A DNA stretch of 64,000 nt from NCBI GenBank assembly GCA_903889245.1, contig CAISWQ010000054.1, positions 44,412 through 108,411 on the forward strand. Reading direction: 5' to 3'. Position 1 is the first letter of the stretch. Each line of letters begins with the position of its first letter. Source of the stretch: an uncultured Lentisphaerota bacterium. GTDB lineage: Bacteria; Verrucomicrobiota; Kiritimatiellia; CAIQIC01. Positions 1 to 7,625 of this stretch are shown piece after piece. A program made the translations under genes and the position numbers. The notes under the pieces are model-generated. The model searched no databases, was not told the origin of the DNA, and saw only the letters and a program-made list of their open reading frames with translations.

Positions 1-1197
1 ACGGGCGCGGCGTTGAGCGCAGCGCTGGTGGGCCAGGCGCAGACGGCGGCGCCGGCCGCGGCGCCGGTCATCACGCGCAAAATCAAGCTCGGCCTGATCG
101 GCTGCGGTGGACGCGGCACGTGGATTGCAGCGCTGTTCAAGAAACACGGCGGCTACGACATCGCCGGCGTCGCGGATTATTTCCAGAGCCAGGCCGACCG
201 CGCGGGCGAGAAGCTCGGCGTCGCGGCCGACAAACGCTTCAGCGGCCTCTCCGCTTACAAGCGCCTGATCGAGAGCGGCGTCGAGGCCATCGCGATTGAG
301 TCACCGCCCTATTTCCACCCGGAACAGGCGGCGGCGGGCGTCGCGGCGGGCAAGCACGTCTACTGCGCCAAGCCGGTCGCGGTGGATGTCCCCGGCTGCC
401 AGAGCATCGCCGCCAGCGGCAAGCAGGCGACCGGGAAGAAGCTCTGCTTCCTCGTGGATTTCCAGTCGCGCTCCACCGACCTCTATATCGAGGCGCTCCA
501 GCGCGTCCACAACGGCGCGATCGGCAACATCGCGTTTGGCGAGAGCACCTATCATGCGGAGTGCCCGTTCACGCGCTACTTCGACGAACTGGGCAAAAAA
601 CCCAACGATCCCGAAATGCGCCTGCGCGCGTGGGGCCTCGACCGCGCGCTCTCCGGCGACATCATCACCGAGCAAAACATCCACACGCTCGACGTGATGA
701 ACTGGGTCATGACCAAGCCGCCGCTCGTCGCCACCGGCACCGGCGGCATCAACGCGCGGCCGAAGACCGTCGGCACGTGCTTCGATCACTTCTCCGGCCA
801 CTTCGACTACGGCGACGGCCTGGGCTTCACCTTCAGCTCGCGCCAGATCGAAGGCCACGGCACCATCCCTGCCGGCATCCGCGTCCGCGCGTTCGGCAAC
901 AAGGGCGTGCTCGAAACCGAATACGGCGGCACGATCATGATTCGCGGCGCGGAGTTCTTCAAGGGCGGCAAGACCTCCGGCATCTACCAGGCCGGCGCCG
1001 AGGTCAACATCGCCGCGTTCTACCGCGACATCATCGCCGGCAACGCCACGAACGTCACGGTCGAGCCGAGCGTGCAGAGCAACCTGATCACGATCCTCGG
1101 CCGCACCGCCGCCTACACCGGCGCGCCCGTCACGTGGGCCAAGCTCATCGCCAGCACCGACCGCCTCGAAGCCGACCTCAAGGGCCTGAAGGACTGA
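1..1197 (+). CDS. Gfo/Idh/MocA family oxidoreductase, exported (5' end outside window)
   Basis: NAD(P)-dependent sugar or cyclitol dehydrogenase-like protein. The reading frame is open from base 1, and the first residues (TGAALSAALVGQAQ) look like the end of a Tat or Sec signal hydrophobic core, so the true start lies upstream of the window; the internal TTG at 13 is probably not the start. A Rossmann nucleotide-binding motif (GLIGCGGRG) follows directly, then the YCAKPVAVDVPG segment, which holds the conserved Lys-Pro of the family's catalytic motif. The C-terminal half is the alpha/beta dimerisation domain. Exported members are very numerous in Verrucomicrobiota, Planctomycetota and Lentisphaerota and are usually tied to use of unusual sugars; the substrate cannot be told from sequence. 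Confidence 0.9.
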   Translation, partial: TGAALSAALVGQAQTAAPAAAPVITRKIKLGLIGCGGRGTWIAALFKKHGGYDIAGVADYFQSQADRAGEKLGVAADKRFSGLSAYKRLIESGVEAIAIESPPYFHPEQAAAGVAAGKHVYCAKPVAVDVPGCQSIAASGKQATGKKLCFLVDFQSRSTDLYIEALQRVHNGAIGNIAFGESTYHAECPFTRYFDELGKKPNDPEMRLRAWGLDRALSGDIITEQNIHTLDVMNWVMTKPPLVATGTGGINARPKTVGTCFDHFSGHFDYGDGLGFTFSSRQIEGHGTIPAGIRVRAFGNKGVLETEYGGTIMIRGAEFFKGGKTSGIYQAGAEVNIAAFYRDIIAGNATNVTVEPSVQSNLITILGRTAAYTGAPVTWAKLIASTDRLEADLKGLKD

Positions 1198-1342
1198 CGA
1201 ACATCGAACACCGAATATCCAACATCGAACATCGCAGTGCCTGTGGAGCGTTGGATAGGTGGGTTCCAAGGCTTGGAAAAATCCGCGCGGAAATTTCCAG
1301 GCCTTGGAAAATTTGGGGTGAGATTTTCCAAGCCTTGGAAAA
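1198..1342. repeat. Intergenic repeat block: AACATCGAA tandem units plus phased palindromes
   Basis: Bases 1197-1236 are degenerate tandem units of the form AACATCGAACAYCGAA; the same family occurs at 13648-13682 and 27199-27220. Behind it are three copies of the TTTTCCAAGCCTTGGAAAA palindrome centred at 1271, 1302 and 1333, with a fourth at 1365 inside the next gene. Spacings are 31, 31 and 32 bp. No coding sequence is supported here. Confidence 0.85.
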
Positions 1343-1374
1343 ATGAACGGATCCGGTTTCCAATCCCTGGAAAA
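1264..1374. repeat. Phased palindrome array, 4 copies (centres 1271, 1302, 1333, 1365)
   Basis: The third copy ends on the A of the birA start codon and the fourth encodes part of the protein's first residues (GFQSLEK). The array therefore bridges intergenic and coding DNA. Arms vary by one or two bases, but the centre keeps CCAAG/CTTGG-like dyad symmetry. Confidence 0.9.
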
Positions 1375-1975
1375 GCTGCCGCTCGGCCAGCCGCTGGTGG
1401 AACTGGAGGAAGTGACCTCGACCAACGACGTGCTCCGGCAGATGGCGGAGCAGGGCGCGGCGGAGGGCACGGCGGTGGTGGCGCAGCGGCAGACGCATGG
1501 GCGCGGGCGGCAGCACCGGCCGTGGCATTCGCCGCCGGGCCTGGGGCTCTATCTCTCGGTGTTGCTGCGCCCACCCTGGCCGGCCTCGGAGAGCGGCGCA
1601 CTCGCCCTGCTCGCGGGCCTCGCGGTCGCCAGCGCGCTCCAGCAACTCGGCGTGCCGGCGGTGAAGCTGAAGTGGCCGAACGACGTGCTCGCCGGCGGCA
1701 AAAAAATCTGCGGCGTACTCGTCGAGCCGGTGTTGCAGAACGAGCGTATCGAGTTCGCCGTCGTCGGCCTCGGCGTCAACGTCCGGCATGGCGCGGAGGA
1801 TTTTCTGCCGGAGTTGCGCGCGACGGCGACCTCGTGCCGGCTCGCGGGCGTGGATCTCGCGCTCGCGCCGGCGCGGGCCGCGGTGCTCGCCGCGCTCGAC
1901 GCCGGCTACCAGCGCGCGTTGCGTGAAGGTCCCGCCTCGCTCTACGCGGCGTGGTCGGGGGCGGTTTCGTCTTGA
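1343..1975 (+). CDS. birA: Biotin--[acetyl-CoA-carboxylase] ligase, catalytic domain only
   Basis: Attaches biotin to the acceptor lysine of biotin carboxyl carrier proteins via biotinyl-AMP. Diagnostic motifs are STNDVL near residue 29, GRGRQHRPWHSPPG (the adenylate-binding GRGR loop), KLKWPNDVL, and KICGVLVE followed by GLGVNV. At 210 residues it is short: there is no N-terminal winged-helix repressor domain, so it should not act as the biotin-operon repressor, and the usual C-terminal SH3-like domain also seems absent because the protein ends at YAAWSGAVSS. The ATG at 1343 overlaps a palindrome copy, so residues 1-12 are repeat-derived; a GTG at 1397 is a possible alternative start. Ser/Thr kinase gene follows after 46 bases. 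Confidence 0.88.
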   Translation: MNGSGFQSLEKLPLGQPLVELEEVTSTNDVLRQMAEQGAAEGTAVVAQRQTHGRGRQHRPWHSPPGLGLYLSVLLRPPWPASESGALALLAGLAVASALQQLGVPAVKLKWPNDVLAGGKKICGVLVEPVLQNERIEFAVVGLGVNVRHGAEDFLPELRATATSCRLAGVDLALAPARAAVLAALDAGYQRALREGPASLYAAWSGAVSS

Positions 1976-1999
1976 CCGGCTGGTTTTGAAATCTAGACT
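1972..1999 (+). promoter_or_regulatory. Promoter of the Ser/Thr kinase gene
   Basis: TTGACC at 1972-1977, a 16-base spacer, then TAGACT at 1994-1999. The -10 ends 22 bases before the kinase ATG, and a GGGAGG ribosome-binding site lies at 2012-2017. It overlaps the last codons of birA. Fits the promoter form seen upstream of several other genes in this window. Confidence 0.55.
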
Positions 2000-2021
2000 G
2001 CCTGCGGTTTTGGGAGGCGGT

Positions 2022-3755
2022 ATGCCCGGCTTGGAAGGCAAACATCTGGCGGACTGCGAAATCCTCGCCCGTGTGGGGCAGGGCGGGATGGGCACGGTCT
2101 ATAAGGCGCGGCAGACGGAACTCGACCGCTTCGTCGCCATCAAGGTGCTCGCCGCGCAGCTGGGCCACGACGCGGATTTTCTCACGCGCTTCAAACGCGA
2201 GGCCGCGGCGGCAGCGCAGCTCGTCCACCCGAACATCGTGCAGGTGTTCTACGCCGGCCATCAGGACGAGCAGCATTTCTTCGTCATGGAGTTCGTGGAT
2301 GGCGAGAGCGTCCAGCAGAAGCTGCTGCGCGAACGCCGGCTGCCGCCGGTCGAGGCGCTGGCGATCTGCGCCGCCGTCGCGCAGGGCCTCGACTACGCGT
2401 GGCGCCGCAGCAAGCTGATTCACCGCGACATCAAGCCGGACAACATTTTTCTTTCCACGGCCGGCGAGGTGAAACTGGGCGACCTGGGGTTGGCGAAGTA
2501 TGCCAGCGGCACGCACTCCAGCCTGACGATCACCGGCGCCTACATCGGCACGCCCTATTTCGTCAGCCCGGAGCAGGCGCGCGGCAGCAAGGAGATTGAT
2601 TTCCGGGCCGACATCTACAGCCTCGGCTGCACGCTGTTCTACATGGTCAGCGGCAAATTGCCCTACGGGGGTGAAGGTGTGGATGCCCTGTCGCTGATGT
2701 ATCAACACGTACACGAGCCGCCGCCGGACATCGCGCGCGTCTGGCCGGACTGTCCCGCGTCGCTCGCGCAGTTGATCGGGCGGATGATCCAGAAAAAACC
2801 GGAGGATCGGTTCCAGAGTTACGAGGAACTGCTCGCCGGTTTGCGCGCGACCCTCGCCGCGTTGCAGGGCGGCGGCGTGCCGCTGGTCACACTGCCCGGC
2901 ACGGCGGCGCCCAAGCCGGATTCCGTCCCCGCAAGCGCACCAACCTTGCCGGGGGTGACGAGGATTGCGCCCGCGCCGGTGGCCGGACGTGCTCCCCGCA
3001 AGCTGTTCATCGTCGGCGCGCTGGTTGTGCTGGCGGCGGTGGCCGCCGCCGTGGCGCTGTGGCCGCCGGCGAAGCAGGCCGCCCCGCCGGTCCGCGCTGT
3101 GGACGCCGCATTCATCGCGGAGGTGGCGGCCGCGCCGGCCGAGCAGCAGGTCCGGCTCGTCGTGGCCAAGTTGAAGGAGCTCAATCCCGGTTATGACGGC
3201 AAGGAGAGCCACCAGCTTGAGGCGGGCCGCGTCACCGCGCTGACGTTGCCGGCGATCAGCATCCGCGACCTGACGCCCATCCGCGCGTTGCCCGCGCTGA
3301 AGGCGCTGGCGTGCCGCGAGGCGAGCGTGAAGGTGAGCGGCAAGCAGCCCAAGGGCATCCTCACCGACCTCGCGCCGCTAAAGGGCCTGGCCTTGGAGCA
3401 ACTCGACTGCGGCCAGACCGAGGTCGCCGACCTCGCGCCGCTGGCCGGCCTGCCGCTGAAGCAACTGCTGCTCGATGGCACGAAGGTCCGCGACCTGACG
3501 CCGCTCGCCGGCGCGCCGCTCGCAAGCCTGCGGTGCGACTACACCCCGCTGCGCGACCTGACGCCGCTGGCCGGCCTGCCGCTGCGCGCGCTCTACTGTG
3601 TGCCCGCCGTGGCCGTGGAGGAAAACAACCGCAAGGTGCTCACGGCGCTCACGACGCTGGAGAAAATCAACGCCGTGCCGGTCGCCGAATTTTGGAAGCA
3701 GGCGGACGCCGGCAAGGTCCCCGCCCGTGGCCGCGATGACGCGGCAGCCGACTGA
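2022..3755 (+). CDS. Transmembrane Ser/Thr protein kinase with extracytoplasmic leucine-rich-like repeats
   Basis: Hanks-type kinase of 577 residues. Visible elements: glycine loop GQGGMG (19-24), ATP lysine K41 in AIKVL, alpha-C Glu about 60, catalytic HRDIKPDN (134-141), DLG in place of DFG at 154-156, and GTPYFVSPEQA in the activation segment. A Pro/Ala-rich linker (about 290-325) leads to one membrane span (about 328-347). The outer region has repeated units of the form DLTPLAGLPLxxL, each about 22 residues, resembling leucine-rich repeats and likely a ligand or protein-binding sensor. DLG is common in PVC kinases and does not by itself imply loss of activity. The ATG with GGGAGG upstream was chosen over longer in-frame starts inside birA. 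Substrates are unknown. Confidence 0.92.
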   Translation: MPGLEGKHLADCEILARVGQGGMGTVYKARQTELDRFVAIKVLAAQLGHDADFLTRFKREAAAAAQLVHPNIVQVFYAGHQDEQHFFVMEFVDGESVQQKLLRERRLPPVEALAICAAVAQGLDYAWRRSKLIHRDIKPDNIFLSTAGEVKLGDLGLAKYASGTHSSLTITGAYIGTPYFVSPEQARGSKEIDFRADIYSLGCTLFYMVSGKLPYGGEGVDALSLMYQHVHEPPPDIARVWPDCPASLAQLIGRMIQKKPEDRFQSYEELLAGLRATLAALQGGGVPLVTLPGTAAPKPDSVPASAPTLPGVTRIAPAPVAGRAPRKLFIVGALVVLAAVAAAVALWPPAKQAAPPVRAVDAAFIAEVAAAPAEQQVRLVVAKLKELNPGYDGKESHQLEAGRVTALTLPAISIRDLTPIRALPALKALACREASVKVSGKQPKGILTDLAPLKGLALEQLDCGQTEVADLAPLAGLPLKQLLLDGTKVRDLTPLAGAPLASLRCDYTPLRDLTPLAGLPLRALYCVPAVAVEENNRKVLTALTTLEKINAVPVAEFWKQADAGKVPARGRDDAAAD

Positions 3756-3805
3756 TTTTTCCAAGCCTCGGAAACCGCCGCGTGAAAATTTCCAAGGCTT
3801 GGAAA
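3756..3805. repeat. Phased palindrome array, 2 copies (centres 3766, 3797)
   Basis: Copies of the TTTTCCAAGCCTTGGAAAA family, 31 bp apart, beginning directly after the kinase stop codon and ending 18 bases before the -35 of the coaX promoter. Confidence 0.9.
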
Positions 3806-3822
3806 TCCCACTGTCGTCGGGA

Positions 3823-3851
3823 TTGAAAAAAAAGATGGCTTGAAGGATTAT
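3823..3851 (+). promoter_or_regulatory. Promoter of coaX
   Basis: TTGAAA at 3823-3828, 17-base spacer, GATTAT at 3846-3851. The -10 ends only 11 bases before the ATG at 3863, so the transcript would have almost no leader. No convincing Shine-Dalgarno sequence precedes that ATG, which fits near-leaderless initiation; an internal ATG at 3881 would give a slightly longer leader. Confidence 0.55.
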
Positions 3852-3862
3852 CCGCGCCGCCC

Positions 3863-4648
3863 ATGACACCCAGCGCCGCCATGATCTTGTTGATTGATGT
3901 TGGCAACACCAGCACGACGCTTGGCCTGTGGGACGGCGTGCGCGTCGTGAAGACCGGCCGCGTCCCGACGGCCGAGCGTGACGCCAGGGTTGTCCTCGGC
4001 GCGGTGCGGCGCTGGCTCGGCCGCCGGAAAATGGCCGATGCGGTGTTGAGCACGGTGGTGCCGGCGGTGTGTCCGCTGTGGCGCAAGGTATGCGCCGCGC
4101 TCGGAGCACGCGCCCCGCTCGACGTGAATCATCGGCTGAAGCTGGGCGTGATGATTTCGTACCCGCGGCCGGCGAGCATCGGCGCGGACCGGCTGGCCAA
4201 CGCGGCGGGTGCGGTCGCCCGTTATGGCGCGCCGGCGATCGTGGTGGACTTCGGCACGGCGACGACGTTCGACGTGATCAGCGCGCGGCGCGGCTACATC
4301 GGCGGCATCATCGCGCCGGGGCTGGCGCTGATGTTTGATTATCTTGCCGAGCGCACGGCGTTGCTGCCGCACCTGCATTTGCACGCGACGCGTGGCCGGG
4401 TGGGGCGGAGCACGGCGCAGGCGATGCAGCTCGGCGCGCGCTGGGGCTATCGCGGCCTGACGCGCGAGATTCTCGCCGAACTGAAACGCGGGCTGCGCGA
4501 GCAACCGGTGCGCCTGATCGCCACCGGCGGGCTCGCCGGCCGCATCACGCGCGGCGCCCGCCTCCGCCTGACGGTGGATTCGGACTTGACGTTGTTCGGT
4601 TTAGGCCGCATTTATGCGCTCAACCGCAGCGCATCAGAAGGAACGTGA
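3863..4648 (+). CDS. coaX: Type III pantothenate kinase
   Basis: First step of coenzyme A synthesis: ATP-dependent phosphorylation of pantothenate, in the cytoplasm, using a monovalent cation and insensitive to CoA feedback. ASKHA-fold landmarks are IDVGNTSTTLG (phosphate loop with catalytic Asp), GADRLANAAGA (pantothenate-binding motif) and VDFGTATTFDV, followed by GGIIAPGL. Length about 255-261 residues matches CoaX. Start is either ATG 3863 or ATG 3881 (MILLIDVGNT); the latter gives the more typical N-terminus, the former is kept because it lies nearest the promoter. The next gene begins two bases after the stop. Confidence 0.93.
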   Translation: MTPSAAMILLIDVGNTSTTLGLWDGVRVVKTGRVPTAERDARVVLGAVRRWLGRRKMADAVLSTVVPAVCPLWRKVCAALGARAPLDVNHRLKLGVMISYPRPASIGADRLANAAGAVARYGAPAIVVDFGTATTFDVISARRGYIGGIIAPGLALMFDYLAERTALLPHLHLHATRGRVGRSTAQAMQLGARWGYRGLTREILAELKRGLREQPVRLIATGGLAGRITRGARLRLTVDSDLTLFGLGRIYALNRSASEGT

Positions 4649-4650
4649 AC

Positions 4651-5664
4651 ATGACGAAGACGACGAAAAAAGCGGTCGTGCCCGCGCATCAGGAAACTGG
4701 CGCCGGCGGCTGGCTGACGTACCGACCGGACTTGAAGGTGCTCGATTGCACCATCCGCGACGGCGGGCTGATCAACGATCACAAGTTCAGCGACGACTTT
4801 GTGCGCGCGGTCTATGACGCGGCGCTGGCGGCGGGGGTGGACTATTTCGAGTGCGGTTACAAAGGCTCCAAGCGGCTCTCCAAGCGCGACGAGTTCGGCC
4901 CGTGGAAATTCTGTGATGAGGCCGACCTGCGCCGCGTCTTTGGCGACGAGCCCGACCCGAAGATGAAACTCTCCGTGATGGCCGATGCCGAACGGACGGA
5001 TTTCCACACCGACATCCTGCCCAAAAGCGACAGCGTGTTGAGCATGATTCGCGTCGCCTGCTACATCCACCAGATCCCGACCGCGGTGGAGATGATCAAG
5101 GACGCGCACGACAAGGGCTATGAGACCACCTGCAACATCATGGCGCTCTCGACCATCCAGGAGGCCGAACTGCGCGCCGCGCTCAAGGTGCTCGCGGCGA
5201 CGCCGGTGGACTATGTCTATGTGGTGGACAGCTTCGGCTCGCTCTACTCCGAGCAGGTGCGGGATTATTACCGCGCGTTTGTCCATGGCCTCGGCGACGC
5301 CGGCAAGAAGATCGGCATCCACACGCACAACAACCAGCAGCTCGCGTTCTCCAACAGCATCGAGGCGATCATCCACGGCGTCACGCTGGTGGATGCGACC
5401 GTCTATGGCCTCGGCCGCGGCGCGGGCAACTGCCCGATGGAACTGCTGCTCGGCTTCCTGAAGAACCCGAAGTTCGACCAGCGTCCGCTGATCGAGTGCA
5501 TCCAGCAGCACCTGCTCCCGCTCTCCAAGCAGATTGATTGGGGCTATAGCATCCCCTACATGATCTCCGGCCAGCTCAACCTCCACCCGCGCGACGCGAT
5601 GGAATTGCGCGAAGGCCCCCGCAAGGAAGAGTTCCTCGCCTTCTACGACAAGATGATGGAATAA
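4651..5664 (+). CDS. HMGL-like (DRE-TIM) aldolase domain protein
   Basis: Member of the HMG-CoA lyase/4-hydroxy-2-oxovalerate aldolase superfamily. The N-terminal VLDCTIRDGGLIND carries the divalent-metal-binding Asp of the DRE-TIM barrel (here IRDGG), and HTHNNQQLAFSN provides the two metal-ligand histidines. VDATVYGLGRGAGNCPMELLLG is the typical late barrel motif. Best guess is a retro-aldol or aldol enzyme on a 2-keto acid. ATG 4651 was preferred to GTG 4645 because AGAAGGA at 4636-4642 is spaced correctly. Two bases after coaX, so co-transcribed. There is no adjacent acetaldehyde dehydrogenase that would mark a meta-cleavage pathway. Confidence 0.85.
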   Translation: MTKTTKKAVVPAHQETGAGGWLTYRPDLKVLDCTIRDGGLINDHKFSDDFVRAVYDAALAAGVDYFECGYKGSKRLSKRDEFGPWKFCDEADLRRVFGDEPDPKMKLSVMADAERTDFHTDILPKSDSVLSMIRVACYIHQIPTAVEMIKDAHDKGYETTCNIMALSTIQEAELRAALKVLAATPVDYVYVVDSFGSLYSEQVRDYYRAFVHGLGDAGKKIGIHTHNNQQLAFSNSIEAIIHGVTLVDATVYGLGRGAGNCPMELLLGFLKNPKFDQRPLIECIQQHLLPLSKQIDWGYSIPYMISGQLNLHPRDAMELREGPRKEEFLAFYDKMME

Positions 5665-5943
5665 GCCGCGCCCGGTTGGCGCGGGAACCTCGGTGTAAAA
5701 AGCGGCGCCGGGATCGTGGCCTGGGCGCGCTCCGCGTCGCACACATCCCGCGCCAGCCCGACGGCTTTCTCTGTATGCTGGCATCCGCCAGCGCCACGCT
5801 GCTGACCTGCCCGCCGCGTTCCCAGCCCCCGCGCAAATCGGCCTTGTCAGCGTGGAGGCCGGGGCGTATAAGCCACATTGAATTGACCGACATTCTTCGA
5901 TGTCTGGCCGATGAGGAGAAACCGACAAGCAGAGAGGGCAGTG
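5665..5943. other. Intergenic region with a hairpin and a promoter
   Basis: A perfect 7-bp stem with 5-base loop (CCGCGCC/GGCGCGG, 5666-5684) lies directly after the aldolase stop and may end transcription, although no T-tract follows. The sigma-70-like promoter at 5844-5872 lies near the end. No open reading frame in between is supported. Confidence 0.5.
5844..5872 (+). promoter_or_regulatory. Promoter of the secreted-protein/yqaE operon
   Basis: TTGTCA at 5844-5849, 17-base spacer, TATAAG at 5867-5872: five of six matches to each sigma-70 consensus hexamer. Leader of about 65 bases before ATG 5944. Confidence 0.65.
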
Positions 5944-6417
5944 ATGAAAGCATGCGTGATAAAGATGATGGCAGTGGGGTGTGCGCTGACCGTAATGGCT
6001 CCGCAGAGTCTCTTCGCCTCCAAACAGGGCGCGGAGGCCGCGTTAAAATGGCTGGGCCAATGCATGAGCGACCAGCAGAAAAAGGAGTATGCCAACACTT
6101 TCACCTCGGTCTTGAAAGATGACAAGGTTCCCAAGACGGACAAAACGCGGGAGGCTTATAAGCGCGTGTTCCAGAAGCTGGATGAATGGAACCCCAAATT
6201 CTGGCCCTCCATGTGCGCGTTCATCTGCGACCTAGAGGTCGGCGAATTGGAAAAGGTCATGACCGACCAGCAGAAGGCCCAGTTCAACAAAGCCAAAGCC
6301 GACATCGAAAAGAACTGGAAGCCCGGCCAAAGCAAAGCGGCCCTGAAGCTCGAGGCCGGCAGCAAGCTGCTGGATATCGAGCAGCGGGTGAAACTGTTCT
6401 ATAACCAAAACAAGTAA
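5944..6417 (+). CDS. Secreted protein of unknown function
   Basis: 157 residues. The N-terminus (MKACVIKMMAVGCALTVMA...LFAS) is a clear Sec signal peptide with cleavage likely after about residue 23. The mature part is Lys-rich and largely helical, with several Trp/Phe residues (ALKWLGQCM, WNPKFWPSMCAFICDLEVGELEKVM) and three cysteines. I do not recognise a family. The ATG was chosen because GAGAGGG precedes it and the signal peptide begins there; an upstream GTG would put charged residues ahead of the signal. First gene of a three-gene operon with another secreted protein and a Pmp3-like peptide. Confidence 0.8.
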   Translation: MKACVIKMMAVGCALTVMAPQSLFASKQGAEAALKWLGQCMSDQQKKEYANTFTSVLKDDKVPKTDKTREAYKRVFQKLDEWNPKFWPSMCAFICDLEVGELEKVMTDQQKAQFNKAKADIEKNWKPGQSKAALKLEAGSKLLDIEQRVKLFYNQNK

Positions 6418-6430
6418 AGCAGGAGTTACC

Positions 6431-7051
6431 ATGAGAAACCGGACTGCGAAATGGTTTATCGGTGCGACCGTCCTGGTCGCACTCGGGTTGGCGCCGGCAG
6501 CACAGGCGGTGGACCTCGGCTCGCTGACCAGCCTGCTGGGGCAACTGGGCACCGCGTCCAAGGCTTCGGGGGATGCCACGCTGGTCTCCCTGGCCAAGGA
6601 TTTGGCGCCCAAGGCACAGGCCTTATACAAGGCGTTGGGCGGCAACTCGGCTGTTCAAGGCCAGCTCGTCAGCGCGCTTCAGGCGCTACTCGGCAACAAG
6701 AGCGTCAGCGCGCTCGGCGCGCTCACCAAGCTCTCGGAGGCCAAGTTGACGGATGCGCAAATGAAGTTGGCCAAGGATGTGGGTAATGTGGGCAGCGCCT
6801 ATCTCGTCCAGAAGAATTTTGCGTCGCTGGAGGGCGCGCAGGGCGATGTGGCGCAGATCGTCAATGCGCTGCGCAAGGGCGACCCCACGACGGTGTTGCC
6901 CGCGTTACAAAACGTGGCGCAAAACGCCAAGATCACCCCGGCCCAGAAGGAACTGGCCGGCGCCCTCGTGGATCAATATGCGCCCGGCATGAAGAAAATC
7001 GGTAATGCGCTGAAGGAAGGCCTGAAGAGCCTGCCGGGCTTTGGCAAGTGA
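6431..7051 (+). CDS. Secreted Ala/Leu-rich helical protein
   Basis: 206 residues with a Sec signal peptide (MRNRTAKWFIGATVLVALG...AQA, cleavage near 27). The mature region is composed of amphipathic, Ala/Leu/Lys-rich helices (GSLTSLLGQLG, KDLAPKAQALYKALGG) and has no cysteine. It resembles small helical periplasmic or surface-associated proteins of PVC bacteria, without a functional assignment. AGGAG is 6 bases upstream. It follows the preceding secreted protein by 13 bases, so the two are almost certainly co-transcribed and may act together. Confidence 0.8.
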   Translation: MRNRTAKWFIGATVLVALGLAPAAQAVDLGSLTSLLGQLGTASKASGDATLVSLAKDLAPKAQALYKALGGNSAVQGQLVSALQALLGNKSVSALGALTKLSEAKLTDAQMKLAKDVGNVGSAYLVQKNFASLEGAQGDVAQIVNALRKGDPTTVLPALQNVAQNAKITPAQKELAGALVDQYAPGMKKIGNALKEGLKSLPGFGK

Positions 7052-7094
7052 GTGTTCACAGAAAGCAGTGAGTCCAACGACGGAGGGAAGCACC

Positions 7095-7262
7095 ATGAAG
7101 ATAGTCAAAATCATCTGCTCGATATTGCTGCCGCCGGTCGCCGCCTTCCTGCAGGTGGGCGCGACGACCCACCTCTGGATCAATATCGTCCTGACGATCC
7201 TGGGCGGCATCCCCGGCATCATCCACGCTCTGTGGCTGGTGCTGACGGATAAGAAATCCTGA
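7095..7262 (+). CDS. YqaE/Pmp3 family small membrane protein
   Basis: 55 residues with two membrane spans: MKIVKIICSILLPPVAAFLQVG and WINIVLTILGGIPGIIHALWLVL, joined by a short loop. The first span with PP-(V/L)AAFL and the second with LTILGGIPGIIHALW are the Pmp3/UPF0057 signature. Members influence membrane potential and are often induced by osmotic or salt stress. Strong ribosome-binding site CGGAGGG upstream of the ATG. It ends the operon with the two secreted proteins, which suggests an envelope-stress role for the unit; that is inference. Confidence 0.88.
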   Translation: MKIVKIICSILLPPVAAFLQVGATTHLWINIVLTILGGIPGIIHALWLVLTDKKS

Positions 7263-7625
7263 TCACGAGCAGATGCTGAAGGGCCGCAAGAGCAGCCGCT
7301 GAACGCGCACCACGGGCCTACCCGTAAGCCCGCCCTCCAGATGAAGCAACTGCTGCGGTGAAGTGTGGCCATGTTCAAGACGGCCACGCCGAGACTTGGC
7401 CTTCCAGTTATACCTCCGCCCCGCGCGTGGAGGGCGCGGCGTTGCCGCGCCGGGAACCACCACGACGTTTTTCACGGTCCCTGGCTGCCGACCCACGGCA
7501 ATTCAGCGCTTGACTCGTTGCCGCGCGCCGCGAAAATGCGCGCGTTTTACGTGGCCCTGACCGGGCCGTCTGCGGCACGACGCCGCGGGCCGCGCCAGGG
7601 TGCTGTACACCAAGAGGAGCAACCG
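7263..7625. other. Intergenic region with hairpin and promoter
   Basis: No convincing gene. A hairpin GGCGCGGC/GCCGCGCC with 3-base loop at 7433-7451, next to the word GGAGG, belongs to a GGAGGGCGCGGC-type repeat family also seen at 8805-8823 and 42240-42272. The promoter for the next gene lies at 7510-7537. Confidence 0.5.
7510..7537 (+). promoter_or_regulatory. Promoter of the exported isomerase gene (TTGACT-N16-GAAAAT)
   Basis: TTGACT 7510-7515, 16-base spacer, GAAAAT 7532-7537, followed at once by GCGCGCG. Nearly the same core, spacing and downstream GCGCGC occur at 40144-40171. Leader about 80 bases before ATG 7626, with AGAGGAG as ribosome-binding site. Confidence 0.65.
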
